Positions 13,915 to 22,146 of a stretch of 25,463 nt of DNA are shown here, piece by piece (within the stretch, counting starts at the first letter, position 1; each line of letters begins with the position of its first letter). The notes under the pieces are model-generated. The model ran no database searches, was not told the DNA's origin, and worked only from the letters and a program-made list of their open reading frames with translations. The stretch covers positions 1 through 25,463 of the forward strand of contig DATKFG010000053.1 of the NCBI GenBank assembly GCA_035511515.1, written 5' to 3'. Made by a program: the position numbers and the translations under genes. This stretch comes from VBCK01 sp035511515 (lineage in GTDB: Bacteria; Pseudomonadota; Gammaproteobacteria; Burkholderiales; Burkholderiaceae_F).

Positions 13915-16107
13915 ATGGCACGCGATCCGAAGTACGACGTTCTGTTCCAACCGATCAAGATCGGGCCCAAGACGCTTCGCAACCGCTTCTACCAGGTTCC
14001 GCACTGCATCGGCGCCGGCTCCGACAAGCCGGGTTTCCAGGCCGCGCACCGCTCGCTGAAGGCCGAGGGCGGCTGGGCCGGCATCAACACGGAGTACTGC
14101 TCGATTCATCCGGAGTCGGACGACACGCACCGTCTGTCGGCTCGTATCTGGGACGAGGGCGACGTGCGCAATCTGCGCGCGATGACCGAGCACATCCACA
14201 AGTACAAATCGCTGGCGGGCGTCGAGATGTGGTACGGCGGCTCGCACGCGCCCTGCATGGAGTCGCGCGCGACTCCGCGCGGTCCGAGTCAGTATGCCTC
14301 GGAATTCGAGACGCTGACCTATTGCAGGGAGATGGACCTGGACGAGATCGCGATTGTCCAGCAGTATTACGTGGACGCGGCGCTGCGGTCGCGGGACGCG
14401 GGCTTCGACATCGTCTACGTGTACGGCGCGCATTCGTATCTGCCGCTGCAGTTTCTCTCGCACTACTACAACAAGCGCACCGACCGGTACGGCGGGCCGC
14501 TGGAAAACCGCGCCCGCTTCTGGCTGGAGACGCTGGAGAAGGTGCGCCGGGCGGTCGGCCAGGACTGCGCGATCGCCACGCGCTTCGCGGTCGACACGCT
14601 GTACGGGCCGAGCCAGCTCGAAGTCGAGGTCGACGGCATGAAATTCGTCGAAATGGCCGACCCGCTGGTCGACTTGTGGGACGTCGACGTCGGCGATATC
14701 GCCGAGTGGGGCGAGGACGCGGGGCCTTCGCGCTTCTATCAGCAGGGACACCAGGTTCCGTGGACCAAGTTCATCAAGCAGGTCGCGAAAAAGCCGGTGC
14801 TCGGCGTGGGGCGCTTCACCGATCCGGAGAAGATGACCGAAATCGTCACCAAGGGGATCGCCGACATCATCGGGGCCGCCCGTCCGTCGATCTCGGATCC
14901 CTTCCTACCGAAGAAGATCGAGGAAGGCCGCATCGATGACGTGCGCGTCTGCATCGGCTGCAACGTGTGCATTTCTCGCTGGGAGATCGGCGGGCCGCCG
15001 ATGATCTGCACCCAGAACGCCACCGCCGGCGAGGAGTACCGGCGCGGCTGGCACCCGGAGCGCTTTGCGAAGAAAGGCTCGGACGATTCGATCCTGGTGA
15101 TCGGGGCCGGGCCTGCGGGGGGCGAGTGCGCACGCGTGCTGCTCGAACGCGGCTACACGGTGCACCTGTACGACCAGGCCGAGAAGATCGGCGGCCACAT
15201 GAACAGCGTGATGACGCTGCCGGGTCTGGGCGAATGGGGCTACCACCGCGACTATCGCGAGCAGCAGATCGCCAAGCTGGTCAAGAAGAACAGGCAGTCG
15301 CAGGTGATGCTCGGTCAGAAGCCGATCGGCGCCGAGCAGGCGCTGAAGTACGGCGCCGACAAGATCGTGGTGGCGACCGGCTCTTCCTGGAACACCGACG
15401 GCACCAACTGCCTGAGCCACGAGGCGATCCCGGGCGCGGATGCCGCCAGGCCGGATCAGCTCACGCCGGAGCAGGTCCTGTCCGGCAAGAAGAAGATCGG
15501 CCAGCGCGTGGTGATCCTGAACGCGGACACCTACTTCATGGCGCCCAGCCTGGCCGAGAAGCTGGCGGTGGCGGGCCATCAGGTCACGATCGTGACCGGC
15601 GTGCACCTGGCCAACTACATGCACTTCACGCTCGAGTATCCGAACATGATGCGGCGGCTGCACGAGCTGCACGTGAAGGAGGAGCACAACACGTTCTGTT
15701 CGCGCATCGAGAAGGGCCGCCTGGAGGTGTACAACATCTGGGGCGAAGGCTCCAAGCGCAGCTACCGCGGCCCGGGCAAGCTGCCGCGCGAGCCGAACAA
15801 GACGCAGCGCTGGCTCGAGTTCGACTCGCTGGTGCTGGTGACCGGCCGGCATTCGGACGACCACTTGTATCGCGATTTGAAGGCGCGCGAGGCCGAGTGG
15901 GCCGCAAACGGCGTCAAAGCCGTGTACGTGATCGGCGACGCCGAGGCGCCCCGGCTGATCGCGGACGCCACCTTCACCGGGCACCGGCTGGCGCGCGAGA
16001 TCGAGGAGGCCAGCGCGCAGTATCCGAAGCCCTACCGGCGCGAGGTTGCGGTGTGGGGCGCGCCTCACATGCCGGGAGGGGCAATCGAGATCGTCTATCA
16101 GGGCTGA
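13915..16107 (+). CDS. tmd: Trimethylamine dehydrogenase (iron-sulfur flavoprotein)
   Basis: A 730-residue enzyme, the same length as the well-studied Methylophilus trimethylamine dehydrogenase and very similar along its whole length as far as I can recall it. It oxidises trimethylamine to dimethylamine and formaldehyde and passes electrons one at a time to ETF. The TIM-barrel carries C31, in FYQVPHCIGAG, the cysteine that in the known enzyme is covalently attached to FMN. Substrate-bowl residues Y61, W265 and W356 and catalytic residues Y170, H173 and D268 are present (one higher than mature numbering). The 4Fe-4S ligands are C346, C349, C352 and C365. The ADP/FAD-like Rossmann region follows with VIGAGPAGGE. 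Y61, S75 and W106 match the trimethylamine rather than dimethylamine enzyme. It is the first gene of an operon with its electron carriers. Confidence 0.96.
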   Translation: MARDPKYDVLFQPIKIGPKTLRNRFYQVPHCIGAGSDKPGFQAAHRSLKAEGGWAGINTEYCSIHPESDDTHRLSARIWDEGDVRNLRAMTEHIHKYKSLAGVEMWYGGSHAPCMESRATPRGPSQYASEFETLTYCREMDLDEIAIVQQYYVDAALRSRDAGFDIVYVYGAHSYLPLQFLSHYYNKRTDRYGGPLENRARFWLETLEKVRRAVGQDCAIATRFAVDTLYGPSQLEVEVDGMKFVEMADPLVDLWDVDVGDIAEWGEDAGPSRFYQQGHQVPWTKFIKQVAKKPVLGVGRFTDPEKMTEIVTKGIADIIGAARPSISDPFLPKKIEEGRIDDVRVCIGCNVCISRWEIGGPPMICTQNATAGEEYRRGWHPERFAKKGSDDSILVIGAGPAGGECARVLLERGYTVHLYDQAEKIGGHMNSVMTLPGLGEWGYHRDYREQQIAKLVKKNRQSQVMLGQKPIGAEQALKYGADKIVVATGSSWNTDGTNCLSHEAIPGADAARPDQLTPEQVLSGKKKIGQRVVILNADTYFMAPSLAEKLAVAGHQVTIVTGVHLANYMHFTLEYPNMMRRLHELHVKEEHNTFCSRIEKGRLEVYNIWGEGSKRSYRGPGKLPREPNKTQRWLEFDSLVLVTGRHSDDHLYRDLKAREAEWAANGVKAVYVIGDAEAPRLIADATFTGHRLAREIEEASAQYPKPYRREVAVWGAPHMPGGAIEIVYQG

Positions 16108-16124
16108 CCCACGCAGCATCCGCA

Positions 16125-18281
16125 GTGAACGAACCGAACGTCGGATCCGCAGCGCTGCAGCCGGAGCAGGTCACCCGGATACTCTTCGAGGGATTCGCTC
16201 CGGCTGCGGTCGTGCTGTTCTACGCCATCGCCTGGGCCGCAATCGCCGCCTTTGCCTGGGGCTGCTACGTCCAGGTGCGCAAGTACCGCCGCGGCCAGCC
16301 CGATCCGGAGCCGGCCGCTGGCCTGGGCCGGCGGCTGCTGCAGATGGCCGCGACGGTGCTGTCGCACCGCACGGTCGGGCGCCGCGACGCAACCGCCGGT
16401 GGCGCGCATTGGCTGATCTTCTACGGCTTCGCGCTGCTGTTCCTGGGAACCTCGATCATCACCTTGCAGGTCGATGTTTCCGACCCGCTGCTCGGCTGGA
16501 AATTCTGGTACGGCGACTTCTACCTGGTGTTTTCGCTGGTGCTGGATCTGGCCGGCGTCGCGCTGATCGCGGGCCTTATCGTGATGATGGTCCGGCGGGG
16601 CTGGATCCGGCCGCCCAAGCTCGACTACGCCCGCCCCGACCGCCAGCCGGGCGACCCCGACTACGACCGCAGCGGGTACCGGCGCGAGGACTGGGCGTTT
16701 CTGTGGACGCTGATCACGATCGGCGTCACCGGCTACCTGCTCGAGGCCGCCCGCCTGGTCTGGCTGCAGGACCGGCCCGGCGTATGGTCGACCCGGATCT
16801 GGTCGCCGGTCGGAGCCGCCATCGCGCAGGCGATGCGGGGCGCCGGGCTGTCGAGCCCCGCGGCGGGTCCGCTGCGCGACGCCCTCTGGTGGTTCCACGG
16901 GATCCTGGCGCTCGGGTTCATCGCGCTGGTGCCGCGCACCAAGGTCAAGCACATATTCACCGCGATGGGATCCATCGCGGTTCGCGATCCGCTGGCCGCG
17001 CAGCGCCTGCCCAAGCTGCAGCCGCAGGCGGCCCAGGTCGGATACGCGCGCATCACCGACCTGACCTGGAAGCATCTGCTGAACCTGGACGCTTGCACGA
17101 AGTGCGGCCGTTGCCACGAGGCCTGCCCCGCGCGTGCCGCTGGCGCGCCGCTGTCGCCGCGAGATCTGATCCTGTCGCTCCGGGAACATTCGAACCGCTC
17201 GCTGGAGCGCAATCTGATTGCTGGAGATGCGGACCTGGATATTCACGGCGGCAAGACCGGACAGGTTTCGCAGGAGACGCTGTGGTCGTGTCGGACCTGC
17301 ATGGCCTGTGTCGAGATCTGCCCGGTTGCGGTCGAGCATGTGCCGGTCATCGTTCAGATGAGACGCAAGCTCGTCGAGGCCGGTGAGATGGATCCGCTGT
17401 TGCAGAAGACCTTGCAGACGATCCACAAATCGGGCAACTCCTTTGGCGAATCCAGGCGCAAACGCGGAAGCTGGACCAAGGCGCTGCCGTTCCCGGTGAA
17501 GGATGCGCGCAAGGAAGCGGTCGACCTGGTCTGGTTCGTCGGCGACTACGCGTCGTTCGATCCACGCAACCAGAAAGTGTCGCAGGCCTTCGCGCGCCTG
17601 TTGCATGGCGCCGGGGTCGACTTCGGCATCCTGTTCGACGCCGAGAGCAACGCCGGCAACGATGTGCGGCGGGTCGGGGAGGAGGGTCTGTACGAGCATC
17701 TGGCCGAGTCGAACATCGCGGCCCTCGGGTCCGCCCGTTTCAGGCGGATCGTCACCACCGATCCGCACTCGCTGAACACGATCCGCAACGAATATCCCCA
17801 GTTCGGCGGCGACTGGCAGATCGTTCACTACACGGCGCTGCTGGTCGAGCTGGTGCGGCAGGGGCGCCTTGCGGTCGAGCCGCGCCTCGGTTCGCGGGCC
17901 ACCTACCACGACCCGTGCCACTTGGGGCGCTTCAACAAGGAATACGACGCCCCGCGCGAGCTGCTGCGCGCCACCGGTTGCGAGCTGATCGAGATGCCCC
18001 GCAGCCGCGACAACTCGTTCTGCTGCGGCGCTGGCGGCGGGCGCATCTGGATGCCGGACCCGGTCGGGAAAGAAACACCGGCGCAGATACGCATCCGCGA
18101 GGCGGCCCGGATCGAAGGTCTGGAGGTGTTCGTGGTGGCGTGTCCGAAGGATCTGACGATGTTCGAGGATGCGGTCAAGACGACCGGAAACGAGGGGCGG
18201 ATCGTGGTGCGGGAACTGATCGAGCTCATCGAGGAATGCGTGACGAGCGAGGCCGCGCTGGCACAGGACGCAGTCGCGTGA
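16125..18281 (+). CDS. DgcB/EtfD-like membrane Fe-S oxidoreductase, probable ETF:quinone oxidoreductase
   Basis: A 718-residue protein starting at GTG 16125, 17 nt after the dehydrogenase stop. The longer upstream open frame only overlaps the dehydrogenase gene. The N-terminal half is a NarI-like membrane domain with hydrophobic segments near 24-48, 95-115, 132-157, 190-212 and 253-271 and histidines H95, H258 and H276 that could ligate heme. Two 4Fe-4S ferredoxin motifs follow: C324/C327/C330/C334 (CTKCGRCHEACP) and C389/C392/C395/C399 (CRTCMACVEICP). The C-terminal CCG (HdrB-like) domain holds C598, C633-C634 and C673 (YHDPCHLG, SFCCGAGGG). Related proteins (DgcB in dimethylglycine breakdown, mycobacterial EtfD) carry ETF electrons to quinone. 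The first CCG half is degenerate, with no cysteine between 400 and 597. Its stop overlaps the etfB start (GTGA). Confidence 0.9.
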   Translation: MNEPNVGSAALQPEQVTRILFEGFAPAAVVLFYAIAWAAIAAFAWGCYVQVRKYRRGQPDPEPAAGLGRRLLQMAATVLSHRTVGRRDATAGGAHWLIFYGFALLFLGTSIITLQVDVSDPLLGWKFWYGDFYLVFSLVLDLAGVALIAGLIVMMVRRGWIRPPKLDYARPDRQPGDPDYDRSGYRREDWAFLWTLITIGVTGYLLEAARLVWLQDRPGVWSTRIWSPVGAAIAQAMRGAGLSSPAAGPLRDALWWFHGILALGFIALVPRTKVKHIFTAMGSIAVRDPLAAQRLPKLQPQAAQVGYARITDLTWKHLLNLDACTKCGRCHEACPARAAGAPLSPRDLILSLREHSNRSLERNLIAGDADLDIHGGKTGQVSQETLWSCRTCMACVEICPVAVEHVPVIVQMRRKLVEAGEMDPLLQKTLQTIHKSGNSFGESRRKRGSWTKALPFPVKDARKEAVDLVWFVGDYASFDPRNQKVSQAFARLLHGAGVDFGILFDAESNAGNDVRRVGEEGLYEHLAESNIAALGSARFRRIVTTDPHSLNTIRNEYPQFGGDWQIVHYTALLVELVRQGRLAVEPRLGSRATYHDPCHLGRFNKEYDAPRELLRATGCELIEMPRSRDNSFCCGAGGGRIWMPDPVGKETPAQIRIREAARIEGLEVFVVACPKDLTMFEDAVKTTGNEGRIVVRELIELIEECVTSEAALAQDAVA

Positions 18282-19072
18282 AGATACTGGTTCCGGTCAA
18301 GCGCGTGGCAGCGCTGGAAGAGGACTTTCGAATCCGCGATGACGGCCGTGACGTCGATCCGGATGACCTGAATTACGACCTGAACGAGTGGGACAGCTTC
18401 TCGCTCGAGCAGGCGGTCCTGATCAAGGAGGCGGCATCGGGCGAAGTGCAGGTCGTGGCGGTGACGGTCGGTCCGCAGGAGTGCGACGAGATCCTGCGCG
18501 CCTGTCTGGCCAAAGGGGCGGACCGCGCGCTGCGGGTCTGGGACGATGCGATCGGTGGCTCGGACTCGATCGCGATCGCCCGGATCCTGGCCGCCGTCGC
18601 CCGCCGGGAGACGCCCGATCTGGTGCTGGCCGGAGCGCAGTCGTCCGATCACGGGCATGCGACGACCGGGATCGCGTTGTCGGCCCTGCTCGACTGGCCG
18701 CACGTGGCGGTGGTGACCGCTCTGAAGTACCGCGCCGGCGATGCCCGGGCCACGGCCACGCGTGAGCTGGAGGGCGGCCTGTTGCAGGACGTCGAAACGG
18801 AATGCCCGGCGGTGTTGACGGTCCAGCTCGGAATCAACAAGCCGCGCTATGCATCGCTGCGCGCGATCAAGCAGGCCGCGGCCAGGCCGATCGAGGTGCT
18901 CGGACTGGCCGAGCTCGCACTGGCGGGCGCGCAGGTGGGCGAGGCGGGGTCCGCCTCGCGCGTGCGCCGGATGGCGATGCCGGAGAAGGGGCGCGCCCAG
19001 ATGATCGAGGGCACCGCGCAGCAGAAGGCGCAGCGCCTGGCGCAGATCATTCGGGAATACAAGGCCGCATGA
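18278..19072 (+). CDS. etfB: Electron transfer flavoprotein beta subunit
   Basis: A 264-residue EtfB. The start is GTG 18278, overlapping the previous stop as GTGA, giving VKILVPVKRVAALEEDF. Family marks include DLNEWDSFSLEQA, CLAKGADRALRVWDD (AMP/FAD region), LAGAQSSDHGHATTGI, and the signature LELEGG-like RELEGGLLQDVE, CPAVLTVQLGINKPRYASL. L194, in the recognition loop after INKPRYAS, is the leucine that in the Methylophilus protein anchors ETF on trimethylamine dehydrogenase. With EtfA it carries one FAD plus AMP and accepts electrons from the dehydrogenase encoded two genes upstream. Close pairing with that dehydrogenase and the overall similarity to the methylotroph EtfB suggest a dedicated ETF rather than the housekeeping fatty-acid oxidation one. 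Confidence 0.95.
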   Translation: MKILVPVKRVAALEEDFRIRDDGRDVDPDDLNYDLNEWDSFSLEQAVLIKEAASGEVQVVAVTVGPQECDEILRACLAKGADRALRVWDDAIGGSDSIAIARILAAVARRETPDLVLAGAQSSDHGHATTGIALSALLDWPHVAVVTALKYRAGDARATATRELEGGLLQDVETECPAVLTVQLGINKPRYASLRAIKQAAARPIEVLGLAELALAGAQVGEAGSASRVRRMAMPEKGRAQMIEGTAQQKAQRLAQIIREYKAA

Positions 19073-20037
19073 CGATGAGCGGAATCCTGGTTCTGGCCGA
19101 GCATCGCGACGGCGAGCTGCGCCCGGTCACGCACGAGCTGATTGCGGCCGCGCAGCAGGTGCGCGCCGAAGTCGGCGAACGCGTGACGGTGGCGGTGGTC
19201 GGATCGCAGGCCGACCGTTTCGTGCCGGCCTTGAGCGTCGCAGGCGTCGACGAGATCCTGACGATCGGATCGGCGCAGCCGGAGTTCGACGCCGACGGGG
19301 CCGAAGCCGCACTGGCGGCCGCGGTGTCGGATCGCGAACCGGCGCTGGTGTTGCTCGGGCATGGCGTCGATTCGATGGGCTTTGCGGCCGCCTTCGCGGC
19401 CCGCCACGGCGCCGGGTTCGCAACCGACGTGTTCAAGCTCGGCTTCGATGGCGGCCAGCTGGTCGCCACCCGCGGGGGCTACGGGCAGAAACTGAACATG
19501 GAGCTGGATTTCCCGGGCAAGCGCACCGTGGTGCTGTGCCTGCGCAGCGGAACGTTCAAGCCGGATCTGAAGCCGGCCAAGGTGCCGGTGCGCGCCCTGG
19601 CGCCGGTTGCGCCTGTGGCGCGGGCGCGCTTCGGCGCCCTCATCCCGCCGGCTGAGACCGGCGATGTGGACGTCGCGTCCGTCGATTTCATCCTGTCGGT
19701 CGGGCGCGGGGTCGGTGAGGAGGACCGCATCGAGCAGTTCCGCGAGCTGGCCGAAAAGCTGGGCGCGACGCTCGGATGCTCCCGGCCGATCGCCGACTCG
19801 GGATGGCTGCCCAAGTCGCGCCAGGTCGGGCAGTCCGGCAAAACGGCGGTCAACTGCAAGCTGTACATCGCGATGGGCATTTCCGGCGCGATCCAGCACC
19901 TGGCGGGTATGAAGCACGTCAAGACCGTGGTCGCCGTGAACACCGATTCGAATGCTTCGATCTTCAGCGTGGCCAGGTACGGGATCGTCGGCGACATGTT
20001 CGAGATTGCCGAAGAGTTGAGGAAGCAGTTCGAGTGA
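19069..20037 (+). CDS. etfA: Electron transfer flavoprotein alpha subunit
   Basis: A 322-residue EtfA. ATG 19069 overlaps the etfB stop as ATGA; a second ATG at 19075 is an alternative. The N-terminal domain (GILVLAEHRDGELRPVTHEL, VVGSQADRFVPALSVAGVDE, VLLGHGVDSMGFAAAFAAR) packs against EtfB. The C-terminal FAD domain carries the family signature around CSRPIADSGWLPKSRQVGQS, KLYIAMGISGAIQHLAGMKH and VNTDSNASIF, where Arg, Ser/Gln and Asp residues bind FAD. Its partners are EtfB for AMP binding and trimethylamine dehydrogenase as donor. The likely acceptor is the membrane Fe-S protein encoded just upstream. The tight overlaps from that gene through etfB to etfA indicate matched synthesis of the three. 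Confidence 0.95.
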   Translation: MTMSGILVLAEHRDGELRPVTHELIAAAQQVRAEVGERVTVAVVGSQADRFVPALSVAGVDEILTIGSAQPEFDADGAEAALAAAVSDREPALVLLGHGVDSMGFAAAFAARHGAGFATDVFKLGFDGGQLVATRGGYGQKLNMELDFPGKRTVVLCLRSGTFKPDLKPAKVPVRALAPVAPVARARFGALIPPAETGDVDVASVDFILSVGRGVGEEDRIEQFRELAEKLGATLGCSRPIADSGWLPKSRQVGQSGKTAVNCKLYIAMGISGAIQHLAGMKHVKTVVAVNTDSNASIFSVARYGIVGDMFEIAEELRKQFE

Positions 20038-20130
20038 GTGGCGCGAAACTTGCATGCGGTCATGCACTGTTCGTGGGCACACCGGCCCGCCCCCCGTGGG
20101 TGCGCCGCCCGGATCGGGAGTTGAGCGGGT

Positions 20131-21834
20131 TTGACGATGCAGGACAGCGGAGCACTCAATACCTCGGTCGCACCGGCCGCGCAGCGGGCGCAGGCCGCGA
20201 CGCTTCAGCGCAAGATCGACTGGACCGGCGCTTTCTGGGTTGCCAGCGGCGTGCCGGCGCTGGTGCTGTTCTCGGTCGGAGCGGTCGCGGCCACGGTCGG
20301 CCGTCCGTCCTGGCTGGTCTGGACGGTTTCTATCGGGTTCGGGTTCATTCAGGCGTTCACCTACGCCGAAATCGCGGGCCTGTTTCCGCACAAATCCGGC
20401 GGCGCGTCGGTTTACGGCGCCATCGCGTGGGTCCGGTATGGCAAGTTCATCGCACCGGTTTCGGTCTGGTGCAACTGGCTGGCCTGGTCTCCGGTGCTGG
20501 CGATCGGGTCGGGGCTGGCGGCCGGCTACGTGTTGAGCGCGTGCTTCGCGCCCGACGCGGCGATCAACACCTGGCACATCACGCTGCTCGATCTGGGCGG
20601 GGTCAAGCCGGGCCTGTACCTGCGGATCGACGCGACCTTCGTGATCGGGGCCATCCTGATGCTGTCGGCTTTCGCGATTCAGCATGGCGGCATCCTGCGG
20701 TCGGCGCGCGTGACCCTGATCCTGGGCGTTGCCTCGCTGATCCCGCTCGCGCTGATCGCGATCGTTCCGATCCTGACGGGCGACATGGTGCGATCGCATT
20801 TCCTGCCGATCGTTCCGCTGGCGCACGACGCGCAGGCGCGCGTGATCGATGGGCGCTGGGATGCGGCCGGATGGACGCTGATGGCGGGGGGCCTGTTCAT
20901 CGCGGCCTGGTCGACCTACGCCTTCGAGACATCGGTGTGCTACACGCGCGAATTCAAGGACCCCCACCGCGACACCTTCAAGGCGATTTTCTATTCGGGT
21001 CTGCTGTGCATCGCGATCTTCACGCTGGTGCCGTTGGCGTTCCAGGGGCACCTGGGTCTTGGCGAACTGGTGAAGCCGGCGGTGCTCGATGGCGGCGGCA
21101 AGGTGCTGACCCCGCCGGTCTACGACGGCATGCTGTCGCCGTCGATCTACAGCGGAATGGGCGTCGGCGCGGTGATGGCGCAGATGGTGGGCGGGGGCGC
21201 GCTGCTCGAACGGATCATCGTGGTGATGCTGATCCTGGCGGTCGTGCTCGCGATCATGACCGCGATGGCAGGCTCCTCCCGCACGCTGTACCAGGCCTCG
21301 GTGGACGGCTGGCTGCCGCGCTACCTGTCGCACGTGAACGCGCACGGCGCCCCGACCCGCGCGATGTGGACCGACCTGACATTCAACCTGTTCACGCTGC
21401 TGATGTCGGACTACGTGTTCGTGCTGGCGGCGTCCAACGTGGGCTACGTGCTGTTCAATTTCCTGAACCTGAATGCGGGCTGGATCCACCGGATGGACCG
21501 CGGCCAGTGGAAGCGTCCGTTCCGCGCGCCGACCTGGATCCTCGCGGCCGGCACGCTGCTGGGCTTCGTGAACCTGGCGCTGATGGGTTTGGGTGCGGAC
21601 GTGTACGGCTCGGGTACCTTGAAGGCGGGTCTGATCTGCGCTTCGCTGATCGTGCCGGTGTTCCTGTACCGGCACTACATCCAGGACAAGGGGGTGTTTC
21701 CGAAGACGATGAGCGAGGACCTGGAATTGGGCGACGAGCGGGCGCTCGTCAAGCGCGCCGGGATCCTGCCGTACGTGGTCCTGGCCGCCGGAGCCGGCGT
21801 GGTATGGCTGTCGCACCGTCTGGCTTCGTATTGA
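20131..21834 (+). CDS. APC-superfamily permease, candidate methylated-amine transporter
   Basis: A 567-residue inner-membrane permease with about 12 hydrophobic helices and a short hydrophilic N-terminus. The APC-type first helix region reads AFWVASGVPALVLFSVGAV, followed by AEIAGLFPHKSGGASVYGA, the conserved GG-containing segment of amino acid/polyamine/choline transporters, and MTAMAGSSRTLYQASVDGWLP in the later helices. The start is TTG 20131, 10 nt after GGGAG, or ATG 20137 with poor spacing. It lies 93 nt after etfA with no terminator visible, so it probably belongs to the trimethylamine operon and may import trimethylamine or a related compound such as its oxide or a betaine. Substrate is inferred from context only; the family is mostly known for amino acids and polyamines. 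Confidence 0.88.
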   Translation: MTMQDSGALNTSVAPAAQRAQAATLQRKIDWTGAFWVASGVPALVLFSVGAVAATVGRPSWLVWTVSIGFGFIQAFTYAEIAGLFPHKSGGASVYGAIAWVRYGKFIAPVSVWCNWLAWSPVLAIGSGLAAGYVLSACFAPDAAINTWHITLLDLGGVKPGLYLRIDATFVIGAILMLSAFAIQHGGILRSARVTLILGVASLIPLALIAIVPILTGDMVRSHFLPIVPLAHDAQARVIDGRWDAAGWTLMAGGLFIAAWSTYAFETSVCYTREFKDPHRDTFKAIFYSGLLCIAIFTLVPLAFQGHLGLGELVKPAVLDGGGKVLTPPVYDGMLSPSIYSGMGVGAVMAQMVGGGALLERIIVVMLILAVVLAIMTAMAGSSRTLYQASVDGWLPRYLSHVNAHGAPTRAMWTDLTFNLFTLLMSDYVFVLAASNVGYVLFNFLNLNAGWIHRMDRGQWKRPFRAPTWILAAGTLLGFVNLALMGLGADVYGSGTLKAGLICASLIVPVFLYRHYIQDKGVFPKTMSEDLELGDERALVKRAGILPYVVLAAGAGVVWLSHRLASY

Positions 21835-22146
21835 GACGGTGCGGCCGATGCGCATTCGCCGTCAAGCAGGGCGCCGATTGCGGCGGCGCAGCGTGCGCGC
21901 GGGGCAACTGGCGATCGCGTGACGGGATGGCGATCTTCAGCGTCACGAAGCACCGCAGTCGGCTCACAGTTTGAGGATCGCAGAGGCGTTGAGGGTCAGT
22001 ATGAGTGAGACGAATATATAACTGATATATGAGGGGCGGTCGAACTCGTGGATCGACTGCGACGAAGCTCGCAGTTCGGTTGACGTCGGCGGGTTCGGCC
22101 AGTATCTTTTTTGTGGGAGTCATGGGACGGAAGGGAAAGGGAGAGA
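21835..22146. promoter_or_regulatory. Intergenic region between permease and DUF1329 gene
   Basis: A 312-bp spacer with no credible ORF. It contains a stem CGTGACG (21918-21924)/CGTCACG (21941-21947), an AT-rich block around 22013-22030 that stands out in this GC-rich DNA and is the best place for a -10 element (TATAAC at 22017), and a leader hairpin ACTGCGA (22056-22062)/TCGCAGT (22069-22075). A TCTTTTTTG run follows ~30 nt later, too far from the hairpin for a normal terminator. The ribosome site AGGGAGAG precedes the ATG at 22147. A new promoter for the DUF1329 gene is likely here. Confidence 0.45.

Noticed and set aside
13915..16107. Dimethylamine or dimethylglycine dehydrogenase as the identity of the 730-residue enzyme
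   Set aside because: Y61, S75 and W106 and the whole-length similarity fit trimethylamine dehydrogenase; dimethylamine enzymes differ at these positions.
14967..16124. N-terminal extension of the membrane Fe-S protein frame to 14967
   Set aside because: That part overlaps trimethylamine dehydrogenase in another frame and is Arg-rich shadow sequence; GTG 16125 directly precedes the membrane domain.
18847..21855. A 1002-codon open frame on the minus strand
   Set aside because: Antisense to etfB, etfA and the permease; its translation is rich in His, Arg and Gln with no family features.
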